Below are positions 19,378 through 27,203 of a stretch of DNA of 64,000 nucleotides, piece after piece. Position 1 is the first letter of the stretch. Each line of letters begins with the position of its first letter. The notes below the pieces were generated by a model. That model searched no databases and was not told where the DNA came from. It saw only the letters and a list, made by a program, of their open reading frames with translations. The translations under genes and the position numbers were made by a program. Source of the DNA: Pseudomonadota bacterium (GTDB lineage Bacteria > Desulfobacterota > Syntrophorhabdia > Syntrophorhabdales > Syntrophorhabdaceae); NCBI GenBank assembly GCA_026388275.1, contig JAPLKB010000058.1, positions 141,098-205,097 of the forward strand, given 5' to 3'.

Positions 19378-19815
19378 ATGAAATATCAAACCGGTGAAGT
19401 CGGCAGGGTCATTGTTGCGAAGTTTGAAGATAGCGACGATATTATTAACAATATTATAGGCATTGCGAAAAAGGAAGTAATCAAAGCAGGCATTTTTTAT
19501 CTTCTTGGCGGCATGAAGAATGCTAAGATTGTAGTAGGTCCTGAAAAAGATGAACTCCCGCCCATACCGGTATGGCGCGAGATGAAAGAAAGTCATGAGA
19601 TTATCGGAATCGGAACAATTTTCTGGCATGAAGAAGAACCGAAGATACATTTTCATGGGGCCTATGGCAAGCATGACAAAGTTAAGGTCGGGTGTCTCCG
19701 TGAGATGGCTGATACGTTTATTGTGCTTGAGTGTATCATTCTTGAAATAAAAGGGATAGATGCAATAAGGAAGCTTGATCCTGCTTCAGGGATGGTGCTT
19801 CTCGATCTTCCGTAA
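19378..19815 (+). CDS. PCC/DUF296-domain protein
   Basis: A 145-aa protein with the PCC (plants and prokaryotes conserved, DUF296) fold. The C-terminal half has the family core: GIGTIFWHEEEPKIHFHGAYG followed by a strand-helix segment ending FIVLECIILEI. The histidines of HFHG are the expected metal-binding site. Bacterial members act as small DNA-associated or metal-binding regulators; the role here is unknown. AGGAGA precedes the ATG. Its TAA is directly abutted by the stop codon of the convergent polyferredoxin gene. Confidence 0.82.
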   Translation: MKYQTGEVGRVIVAKFEDSDDIINNIIGIAKKEVIKAGIFYLLGGMKNAKIVVGPEKDELPPIPVWREMKESHEIIGIGTIFWHEEEPKIHFHGAYGKHDKVKVGCLREMADTFIVLECIILEIKGIDAIRKLDPASGMVLLDLP

Positions 19816-21351
19816 TTATTTATTTGTTTTTTTAGACACCGGAAACACCTCGATGGCAGATTTTCCTTCTAATGGACATTTATTTTCACAAATTCCGCAC
19901 CCTATGCATAATTGGTCTGCAATATATGGTCTTTTCAGGACGGTCCTTTTACCTTCGTAATTCTTTTCTGTGAATAACTCAAATTTTATTGCCTTTTCCG
20001 GAACCGGACAATGTTCTTCGCAGACGATGCAATTGATCTTTTTTGCATAAGGGAGACAGTGGTTTTTGTCAATTACGGCAGTGCCTATAACGCTTTTTTT
20101 CTTTTGTTCCAAGGGAAGATTCGGGATGGCCCCTGTGGGGCAGACCTGGCCGCAGAGGTTGCAGTTGTATTCGCAATATCCAAGACGGGGTATAAGAACT
20201 GGCATAAAAATCCCGTAAATGCCTGTCTGAAATAGGGCAGGGTACAGAGCATTTCTCAGGCAGACCTTGATACATTCGCCGCATCTCACGCATTTTTTAA
20301 GAAATTCACCATCATTAAGCACCCCGGGAGGCCGCAGGGATTTATCCTGTATGGATGGGAAGTGAAAGGAGAAAACTCTTGAAACAAAAAAACCTGACAG
20401 CATTCCTCCCAGAAAGACCCTTCTGCCTGCTGAAACAGGTGCTTTCATTAATTTGGACGTAGCTTTGGCAGAGGTTGCCCTGGCGAAGGGTAGTTTCATG
20501 GCAAAATTTACCCTTTTAAAATTGCATTTGAGACGGCAATCCATGCAGAGAATACAGTCCTGTTTCTGTAGTGTGTCTTCATCGAAACCTGTGGGGCAGG
20601 TTGTTTTGCAAGTTTGGCAATCACGGCAGATATGTGACGGGATCCTTTTGAATATGGAAAGTCTGCCCAAAAGACCCAGAAGTGTTCCAAGGGGGCACAA
20701 ATTTTTACACCAGTTCCTTTTTTCGTATCTTTCGAGGAAAATAATAAACAGAAAAAACATGAAAGAGATAAAGGCAAGGGGGTAAAAGGTTTCTCTGAAA
20801 GGCAGGATATAGTCCTTTAAAAAAGCATATACTGGTGCTGCATAATCACGATTTTCCCCTGCTATATGATATAAACCAGACCATCCTGCTTTTACAGAGT
20901 ATCCCAGTAGAGGATGAAGAAAGAATGTCATGGCTCTTACGAGTATGGCAATAGGGTCAAAAATCCCTGCGATATTCACATTAAAAAATGCAGCAGATAG
21001 AAGTGTAAAAAGGAAAAAATACTTGAAATTTGTCTTCAAAATTCCGACAGGCATTGTTTTTTTAATTTTATTGGTAATCAGGTCAATAATTGTGCCCAAA
21101 GGACATATCCATCCGCAGAAAAATCTGCCGAGTAATGTTGAAAAAATCAACATTAATACCCCTGGGAAGAGAAGCAGCGTAAATGTCTTGGCGGCAAGTA
21201 GAAAGCTTAAGACAATAAGAGGGTTAGCCCTGAAAAAACTATTAACAGCAAAGGATATCTCATCCTTCCCTCTATATTCTGTATTAACAAAAAAGATCAG
21301 GAATATCGCAAGGAAGATTAACTGAGATATACGGGAAGTTGTTATTTTCAT
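19816..21351 (-). CDS. membrane polyferredoxin, NapH/MauN fused to NapG/MauM-type domain
   Basis: A 511-aa electron-transfer protein. The N-terminal half (1-230) has several membrane helices and the NapH signatures CGWICPLG and CKNLCPLG facing the cytoplasmic or membrane side, followed by CRDCQTCKTTCP and CILCMDCRLKC clusters. Near residue 305 a second twin-arginine-like segment (GRRVFLGGMLSG) begins a NapG/MauM-like half with four more cysteine clusters (CVRCGECIKVC, CEYNCNLCGQVCP, CIVCEEHCP, CIGCGICENKCP). Such fusions pass electrons between the quinone pool and periplasmic or cytoplasmic partners. The two neighbours (a DUF362 Tat protein and a molybdopterin Tat protein) suggest a small periplasmic redox module. 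The start follows the DUF362 stop closely, consistent with co-transcription. Confidence 0.88.
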   Translation of the reverse strand: MKITTSRISQLIFLAIFLIFFVNTEYRGKDEISFAVNSFFRANPLIVLSFLLAAKTFTLLLFPGVLMLIFSTLLGRFFCGWICPLGTIIDLITNKIKKTMPVGILKTNFKYFFLFTLLSAAFFNVNIAGIFDPIAILVRAMTFFLHPLLGYSVKAGWSGLYHIAGENRDYAAPVYAFLKDYILPFRETFYPLAFISFMFFLFIIFLERYEKRNWCKNLCPLGTLLGLLGRLSIFKRIPSHICRDCQTCKTTCPTGFDEDTLQKQDCILCMDCRLKCNFKRVNFAMKLPFARATSAKATSKLMKAPVSAGRRVFLGGMLSGFFVSRVFSFHFPSIQDKSLRPPGVLNDGEFLKKCVRCGECIKVCLRNALYPALFQTGIYGIFMPVLIPRLGYCEYNCNLCGQVCPTGAIPNLPLEQKKKSVIGTAVIDKNHCLPYAKKINCIVCEEHCPVPEKAIKFELFTEKNYEGKRTVLKRPYIADQLCIGCGICENKCPLEGKSAIEVFPVSKKTNK

Positions 21352-21373
21352 ATATTAAAAGTGATGTTCATTT

Positions 21374-22252
21374 TTACCCTTTTAATATCCTTACCTTACT
21401 AAGGTTAATTTCTCCCAGACCTCTTCTGTGCGCAGAAACAGTGGTTGATATATCATGTGGGTTAAGACCAAAGAGGGTTGTGGCATATGCATCGGCCGAG
21501 ACAATATCTGCAGAGGCAACGACCGTATTCAGCACCCTTACATCTTTAAGGTTCCCGCCCTGTGGTCCATGATTTAAGAGAATACGCGTTGCATCAATGA
21601 TTGTCAGATGACTTTTCATAAAGACATTAACATCAGAAAGGGCTTCATCTATATTTCTGTGGATGTATCCTCTGTTGCCACCCATGATGCCCATGATGTT
21701 TTTTAAGCCAAGAGTGAGACGAGTAAGACTATGATGTTTTGCTATGGGTACATTGATAAAAACATCGGCAAGAAGAGCTTCGTCGTATAGTTCCCATTCT
21801 TTAAGAAAAATGCCGTTAATTTTTGTGTTTTTAAAACGTTCGCTTTCAATGTGCTTTAGCTCAACATTTGTTAATCCCCTTAACGTTGCTTGAATACCAC
21901 TGTTTTCGTAACACCTTCTTGCATCATTACAGGTGTTGTCAAAAATCTTAACTTTTTTTGCCCCGGCTTCCAGACAATCTTCAACTATAGCCTTTACAAC
22001 TGCAGGATGCGTGGTTGCGCCATATTCCGGCTTTCTGTCCCATCCTATGTTCGGTTTTACAACGACTATATTGCCCTTTTTTACAAATTTGCGGATGCCG
22101 CCCAATCCCGCAATGGCGTTCCTTGTTGTGGCTGCATAATCCTTGCCTTCTGCAACCCCCAGAACAGAGGGCTCCTTTGCAAAGATGTTTTTGTGAAATC
22201 CGGCTAAAAGTAAAGATGATGCAGTAAACTTCAAAAAATCTCTTCTTTTCAT
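21374..22252 (-). CDS. Tat-exported DUF362 protein
   Basis: I choose the internal ATG at 22252 because it opens MKRRDFLKFTASSLLLAG, a classic twin-arginine signal; the longer frame from 22294 adds 14 residues before it. The rest is a DUF362 domain (VVVKPNIGWDRKPEYGATTHP, KVKIFDNTCNDARRCYENSG, NVPIAKHHSLTRLTLGLKNIMG). DUF362 proteins often accompany iron-sulphur proteins and may bind or hand over a cluster; this one lacks its own ferredoxin cysteines, which may be supplied by the neighbouring polyferredoxin. The polyferredoxin starts 22 bases after its stop. About 56 bases separate it from the divergent molybdopterin protein gene. Confidence 0.86.
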   Translation of the reverse strand: MKRRDFLKFTASSLLLAGFHKNIFAKEPSVLGVAEGKDYAATTRNAIAGLGGIRKFVKKGNIVVVKPNIGWDRKPEYGATTHPAVVKAIVEDCLEAGAKKVKIFDNTCNDARRCYENSGIQATLRGLTNVELKHIESERFKNTKINGIFLKEWELYDEALLADVFINVPIAKHHSLTRLTLGLKNIMGIMGGNRGYIHRNIDEALSDVNVFMKSHLTIIDATRILLNHGPQGGNLKDVRVLNTVVASADIVSADAYATTLFGLNPHDISTTVSAHRRGLGEINLSKVRILKG

Positions 22253-22308
22253 AGAGATAATTTTAACTATTCTATGTGGTTTGTCAATGGACATGATATA
22301 ATTAATAT

Positions 22309-22992
22309 ATGGACAGGCGCAATTTCATAAAGTTTCTATCTGTTCTTGGTATTGGCTTTATACTTCCCCACTCTACGCTTTCTGCAAAGGAGGTTGAGAA
22401 GATATTGGAGAACGAGGACAGAGAAGGATTTTATATAAGGTTTTATAAGCCCTTTAAACCTGTTGATCATAATAAATGGACTTTAAAAGTCGGTGGTTTG
22501 TGTGAAAATCCAAGGACATTAAACCTTTCCAATATTAAAGAACTCAGGAAAGAAACTCAAGTTTCGCGGATGACATGCGTTGAATCATGGTCGAGCAAGG
22601 CAAAGTGGGGAGGCTTCAGCCCGAAAACACTTTTTGATATTGTAAGGCCTGGAAAGGAAGCAAGATTTGTATATTTTTATTCGGCAGATGATTATTATGA
22701 ATATATTTCGCTTGATGACCTTTTAAAGAAAAGGGTGCTTTTTGTCTATGAGATGAACGATAAATTTCTCCCCGATATACATGGGGGTCCGCTTAGGCTG
22801 ATAATGCCCTTCAAGTACGGATACAAAAGCATAAAGACTATAGTAAAAGTTGATTTTGTAAAGAACGAAGGTACGGGTTATTGGTCAAATTATGGCTATT
22901 CCAGGGATGCAACCATAAAAAAGGGTGAAGATCATGCCCTTGATTTAAGGGAATACAAAATACTGAAAAACGAGGGTGAACCGGATTACTAA
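22309..22992 (+). CDS. Tat-exported molybdopterin oxidoreductase, YedY/MsrP-like (sulphite-oxidase fold)
   Basis: A 227-aa periplasmic protein. The N-terminus MDRRNFIKFLSVLGIGF is a twin-arginine signal. The oxidoreductase molybdopterin-binding domain follows: WTLKVGGLCENP, the probable Mo-ligand Cys in RMTCVESWSSKAKWGGF, and HGGPLRLIMPFKYGYKSIK. MsrP repairs oxidised methionines with electrons from a membrane partner (MsrQ), but no msrQ is here; the adjacent polyferredoxin may replace it. It is divergent from the DUF362 gene. The substrate is not predictable. Confidence 0.85.
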   Translation: MDRRNFIKFLSVLGIGFILPHSTLSAKEVEKILENEDREGFYIRFYKPFKPVDHNKWTLKVGGLCENPRTLNLSNIKELRKETQVSRMTCVESWSSKAKWGGFSPKTLFDIVRPGKEARFVYFYSADDYYEYISLDDLLKKRVLFVYEMNDKFLPDIHGGPLRLIMPFKYGYKSIKTIVKVDFVKNEGTGYWSNYGYSRDATIKKGEDHALDLREYKILKNEGEPDY

Positions 22993-23020
22993 ACTAACAC
23001 CGGCCGACATCGATTGAGGG

Positions 23021-24019
23021 TCAATTTTCTATTATCCGCTCCATTCTATAGTATAAGAGCAGGTCAATAAATTCCTTTGACTCTACAGGATTTTTTTCCA
23101 TGTAAAAAAGATGTGAATCGCAGTCGCAATCCGAAGAGCCGAAATCTTTTATCCGGCCATCTGAAATTTTACGGAAAGACCCTGCTATTTTGCATTCAAG
23201 ACGGGACGAAGAACGTATTGGAAGGGCATGAATAAGGACGGCTTGTTCTCTCAGATAATCAATGTGCCAGAAAAGATTTTTTCTTTTTCTCTTATGTCTC
23301 TCTATCCTTGCAGTGAGGTCTTTCATTGCAGAACCGATATATATATAAAAACCCTTTTTAAAGAAGATGCTGCCAAGTTTGCCTATTGTAATTTCCTTGT
23401 CATTGTCAAGGTTGAGAATGAGCATATAGCTTCCGCAGTCCGCACCTTCTTTTTCATATATATGCCAGGGAATTTCAAGCTCATTTGTTTTGTTTTCAAT
23501 GGAAAGATCATTTTCCCAGGCAATGGATACGGCTTTTATGAATATATCATTCCGAAAGGTATGGAGTGTTTTTGAAAACTCCGGGTCAATATGATATTCA
23601 GGCAGAAAATATTTAACGGAATTGGAATGAACGGCAAAGAGAACACCGCCATAATAGGAGGAAGCAGCTAATTCTGTGACGTGCCTTCGTCCTCTGTCCG
23701 TCACTGCATCAGGAAACATAGCCATACTGTTATGAAAGAGAGTGCAGGATTTTACCTCAAGGAGCATTCTGTCATTACCTTTTTTAAGTAGAAAATCGAA
23801 TCTGCTTCTTCCTACGGTAAACTCAGGTTTTTCAATAGAATAGTCCTCAAGACCGGATATGGCCTGCTTTTCAATGAGCCATTTGACGACGGTATTTGTA
23901 TGGTGTGTATGGAGGAAGACAGGCACTCCTTTTTTTTCAACTGCTATAACGGTATAATCCGTACGTTTTTCCGGGCTATGAGTTGTTTTGGTAATGTAGA
24001 TGGTTTTGTTTTTCTGCAA
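23021..24019 (-). CDS. sfsA: SfsA-like nuclease fused to a GIY-YIG (DUF123-type) domain; true start uncertain
   Basis: The first part matches SfsA (GRSRFDFLLKKGN, MLLEVKSCTLF, MFPDAVTDRGRRHV). The last 140 residues are a DUF123-type GIY-YIG domain (GSIFFKKGFYIYIGSA, LTARIERHKRKRKNLFWHIDYL). The longest frame with a usual start begins at TTG 24019, but the same frame upstream encodes the conserved SfsA N-terminus (HFETAVFIERPNRFIV, AYLPNPGRLWELL) back to about 24142-24157. Between those residues and an in-frame TGA there is no ATG, GTG or TTG; the best candidate is ATT at 24157. The gene may use a rare start codon or have lost its start. The real protein is probably about 373-378 aa. Confidence 0.85.
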   Translation of the reverse strand: MQKNKTIYITKTTHSPEKRTDYTVIAVEKKGVPVFLHTHHTNTVVKWLIEKQAISGLEDYSIEKPEFTVGRSRFDFLLKKGNDRMLLEVKSCTLFHNSMAMFPDAVTDRGRRHVTELAASSYYGGVLFAVHSNSVKYFLPEYHIDPEFSKTLHTFRNDIFIKAVSIAWENDLSIENKTNELEIPWHIYEKEGADCGSYMLILNLDNDKEITIGKLGSIFFKKGFYIYIGSAMKDLTARIERHKRKRKNLFWHIDYLREQAVLIHALPIRSSSRLECKIAGSFRKISDGRIKDFGSSDCDCDSHLFYMEKNPVESKEFIDLLLYYRMERIIEN

Positions 24020-24469
24020 AAGCTCCCAGAGCCTGCCGGGGTTCGGAAGATATGCCGTGATTATCCTGCTGTTGTGAAGACAGTTAACGATAAACCTGTT
24101 CGGCCTTTCAATAAATACTGCGGTTTCAAAGTGACTGAAAATGTTTAATTTCGTAATTCTGTCCGTTTGGTTATAATTATTTGGATCATAATAATTGTCT
24201 CACATTGACTTTTGCATGAATTTCAAACATGAAGGATAGGTCCTTATTTTGTGCATGTCTGATCATGCCTTTTTTCTTTTACGAGAACCGGTAAACCATA
24301 TGATCCACGATAATAGTCCTCGTTATTTATAACACAAAGTTTATCGGGAAACATGCTAAATGAGAATCAGCGTTATTTATTAATGCGATGAAAAGTTAGT
24401 ATAATGATATTATGGCATAAGTACTACTCGATTATCTATAATAGATGCAGGAGAATTCACAAGATAAAA

Positions 24470-24716
24470 ATGAGTAACATCGGAGATATGCTGAACCCCA
24501 AAACGATTCTGACAATCATTAAATTATCAATTTTTGCAAAAAGCTTGGCTTTAAATTGAAGTGGCTGTCCAGAGGTGTGTCGAAAGTTACTTTAATCCTC
24601 AAACATTAGATGGAGCTAAAAGCTGTAAGTCCATGATCGGTATACACCGGCCTGAGATTCCCACAGAACTAAAATATATACAAGATGGAGTTCAGGCCCA
24701 GGGTTTCTCCGTATAA
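24470..24716 (+). pseudogene. possible remnant of an unidentified small gene
   Basis: Within the gene-poor stretch 24158-24911, three short coding-like pieces follow each other in shifting frames: MSNIGDMLNPKTILTIIKLS from ATG 24470, then KLGFKLKWLSRGV, then SYFNPQTLDGAKSC, GIHRPEIPTELKY and QDGVQAQGF up to TAA at 24714-24716. Joined, they would give about 80 residues. I do not recognise the family. The amino-acid composition looks protein-like, which is the only support. The rest of the stretch holds a strong hairpin (next entry) and nothing else I can name. Confidence 0.3.
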
Positions 24717-24810
24717 AATATTTAATATTAAAGGCAAATGAAAAAAGGTGGGAATATTACGGTAACGAATTTAGCGTAGAAGGTAAGATTTAATAGCAGT
24801 TTAGGGGGTA

Positions 24811-24849
24811 GGACCTCCGGCATCAGGGCAGTTTCTGACCCGGAGGTCC
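24811..24849. terminator. strong hairpin beyond the PEP-utilizer domain gene
   Basis: Perfect 10-base arms GGACCTCCGG and CCGGAGGTCC, with a further TCAG/CTGA pairing inside the loop. It lies about 60 bases beyond the minus-strand stop at 24912. No T-run follows on either strand, so it may stabilise a 3' end rather than act as a standard Rho-independent terminator. Confidence 0.5.
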
Positions 24850-24911
24850 AGGAGAATGAGATCTACCTGCTTCCAGGAGCACTTGATTGACTCATAACTT
24901 TTTAATTTATT

Positions 24912-25355
24912 TCAATTGTTCAATGTCATACCTTCTTTAATTTCAATAGTCCCCTGTGTACCATCTACTCTTATGATATCTCCATCCCTGATTATTTCCG
25001 TTAGTCCGGATATACCTATCACTGCCGGGATACCATATATCCTGGCAAATTCCACTGCATTAGAAGCCTGACCGCCATTTTCCGTAGCTATCGCATTCGC
25101 TTTAGATAATATTATTGCAAGTTTAGGTGAAGCTGTTCTGGAAACAATCACCATGCCATCTTTTACCTTTAATATATCCTCATCTTTTTTTATTACCACA
25201 GCTCTGCCCATAGCCACTCCTGATGCTGCTGCTGCTCCATGTATAGCCTTTCCATTCAAATATCTTGCTAAAACGTTTGCCCTGCTTCTGCGACCCTCCA
25301 GATCCGATATATATTCTTCGGAAAACTGATCATGCTGTACTAATTTCGTTTCCAT
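24912..25355 (-). CDS. stand-alone PEP-utilizer mobile (phosphohistidine-like) domain lacking the catalytic His
   Basis: A 147-aa protein that is essentially one mobile swivelling domain as found in PEP synthase, PPDK and enzyme I (GVAMGRAVVIK, DGMVIVSRTASPKLAIILSKANAIATENG in pieces, GIPAVIGISG, GDIIRVDGTQGTIEI). The family motif GGxxSHAA, whose His carries the phosphate, reads GGQASNAVEFAR here, so Asn replaces His and phosphotransfer is unlikely. It may be a binding or scaffold subunit. It follows a Tm-1-like gene 110 bases upstream on the same strand. AGGAGAAAAG precedes the ATG. Confidence 0.82.
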   Translation of the reverse strand: METKLVQHDQFSEEYISDLEGRRSRANVLARYLNGKAIHGAAAASGVAMGRAVVIKKDEDILKVKDGMVIVSRTASPKLAIILSKANAIATENGGQASNAVEFARIYGIPAVIGISGLTEIIRDGDIIRVDGTQGTIEIKEGMTLNN

Positions 25356-25465
25356 TGCTTTTCTCCTTTTTTAATTACTATATTATTGTTTATATTTGAT
25401 AAGTCGTATGTTTACAGCACAACCACCATTTAAATGTGCTTGAGTCGTTGTTCCTCCCTATCGTC

Positions 25466-26788
25466 CTACACGTTTACAACCTGAGCCAGTCGAGAAACAT
25501 CTTCTTTTTTCCTCATCAGCTTATCCAAAACTTCAACGCTTCTTTTAGCAAAGACAGGATCGTTGATATCTGTATCTATCTCCTCAAAGGGAATTATCGG
25601 ATTTAAAACACTCTTCAGTACATCGATGAACACCTGATCTGCCTCGTGGTCGTAAAGCAGCTCCCCTGGCTTTGAATATTCAGAAAACCCTTTCTTCGGT
25701 ATAAGAACATAGTTTAAATCCGGCGCCTTGTTGAGTTTTTTGCCGATAATCAGTGCGACTTTGCGCATGTCCTCAACAGCAGTCCTGATAAGAATCCGGT
25801 AATCGTAGTGCACAGTAGGTCTTGACAAAAGCTTTGTCGGCGCAGGACAAGAGGGGGTAAAACCAAAAAAATCAATCCCGCCAGGTGCAAAAACAAGAGG
25901 AACTCCCATTTTCCCAGCCGTCTCCAGGCGATCAGGGCCTGCTCCCTTACTGAAACCTTCATAAAACTCATCCACTAACTCGCGAGGTGTAATATCGAGA
26001 ACACCTTCTATTCTGCCCTCACCGATAAGCTCCTCAAGCGCCATACCGCCGGTACCGACAGCATGGAATGCCATCATCTCGTATTCCTTCTGTAAAAGGG
26101 GCTCTTCAAGCTGAAGTACGCAGGGAGAAGTGGGACCGCATGCTGTAACCCCTATCATCGGTATGTTTTTTTGGGGTTGTTCTCTGTCCATCATACCGCA
26201 AACAGCATGTGTAGCCTGCGCCAGGAGGTGGCGCATGAAATCATTGAGGCCGAGAAGGTCTCCAACAGAATGAAACATCACGATGTCTTTGGTTTGAACG
26301 TATTCTCTGACATCCCTTGACGCCACGGTAGAGAGCATTACCTTCGGGATACCGAAAGGCAGGGAACGCATAATGTAAGTAGCCATCCCTGTTCCTGATC
26401 CGCCTCCTATTGAGAGAACGCCATGCAACCTCCCTTCTGCAAACAAACGGTTTGCAATGACGGCCCCACCCTCTCGTATGGCATAACTGATACGTTGTTT
26501 ATCCCATGTCCCTGCTGTGTCGTCGAGATCAACGTTAACTGCCGCGGCAATGTCCCTGTTTGTCACGTCCGGCTTTATTTGGGACGTGTTGAAAGTGCCT
26601 ATATCCATGAGTATCGGATGTACTCCGAGATTTAAGGCAACATCTTTAATGAATGCAGCTTCTCTGCCTTTTGTGTCAAGAGTGGTAATAATGAGAAGCT
26701 GTTTTTTGTTCGTACCATATTTTCTTGTAGAGCCCGAACGTAATAGCGCTTGCTCTAAATTTGAAACATGCCCTGATCCGTGTTCCAT
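25466..26788 (-). CDS. Tm-1-like (UPF0261) ATP-binding protein
   Basis: The 440-aa protein matches the Tm-1-like/UPF0261 family, named after the tomato resistance protein Tm-1. Recognisable parts are LLIITTLDTKGREAAFIKDV, GVLSIGGGSGTGMATYIM, MLSTVASRDVREYV and FAPGGIDFFGF. Family members have two Rossmann-like lobes that bind ATP; bacterial copies are often paired with a TIM-barrel PEP-hydrolase-like partner and have no proven reaction. Here the partner is instead the PEP-utilizer-like domain downstream. An A/G-rich GGGGG precedes the ATG. Upstream lies a pair of long inverted sites (26899-27043) that may control it. Confidence 0.85.
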   Translation of the reverse strand: MEHGSGHVSNLEQALLRSGSTRKYGTNKKQLLIITTLDTKGREAAFIKDVALNLGVHPILMDIGTFNTSQIKPDVTNRDIAAAVNVDLDDTAGTWDKQRISYAIREGGAVIANRLFAEGRLHGVLSIGGGSGTGMATYIMRSLPFGIPKVMLSTVASRDVREYVQTKDIVMFHSVGDLLGLNDFMRHLLAQATHAVCGMMDREQPQKNIPMIGVTACGPTSPCVLQLEEPLLQKEYEMMAFHAVGTGGMALEELIGEGRIEGVLDITPRELVDEFYEGFSKGAGPDRLETAGKMGVPLVFAPGGIDFFGFTPSCPAPTKLLSRPTVHYDYRILIRTAVEDMRKVALIIGKKLNKAPDLNYVLIPKKGFSEYSKPGELLYDHEADQVFIDVLKSVLNPIIPFEEIDTDINDPVFAKRSVEVLDKLMRKKEDVSRLAQVVNV

Positions 26789-26898
26789 AGTAAACCCCCT
26801 TTTTTTACTTGTATCAACACCATCTTTGTGGTCGTTGACATCATAATATGTAAAATAAACTGAAACGGTTTTAATTAAAATGGGAAATAAATACTATA

Positions 26899-27043
26899 AA
26901 GTATGAACCTAATGTTCCTATATAAGCGGAAACGAGCAGCCGGACTTCACGAGGATTATAATTGATTAAGTGTGCCGTGAACGCTATTGAAGAGATTAAC
27001 GATGAAATGAAACTGGAATAATAGGAACATCCGGGTCATACTT
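26899..27043. promoter_or_regulatory. pair of inverted 23-base sites upstream of the Tm-1-like gene
   Basis: The left copy 26899-26921 and the right copy 27021-27043, read on opposite strands, agree at 20 of 23 positions, ending in the shared ATGTTCCTAT / ATAGGAACAT. The left copy also contains a dyad GAAC-N5-GTTC. They lie 110-255 bases before the Tm-1-like start and just beyond the end of a LuxR-type regulator gene, so they look like operators or the ends of a small foldback element. The remaining 26789-27203 stretch shows no gene. Confidence 0.45.
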
Positions 27044-27203
27044 AAAGCAGAGAAGGACTGTAAATATGGGACATTTTTTTAATTTATATTATCCAATAGG
27101 ATAAGCAATGGTGCCAATGGCATATCCGGAGTAAATTTAACTCCATAAACGTCAGGGAAGATACTGAACAATTGTATGTGAAATAGATAACTGCGGTTAC
27201 AGT

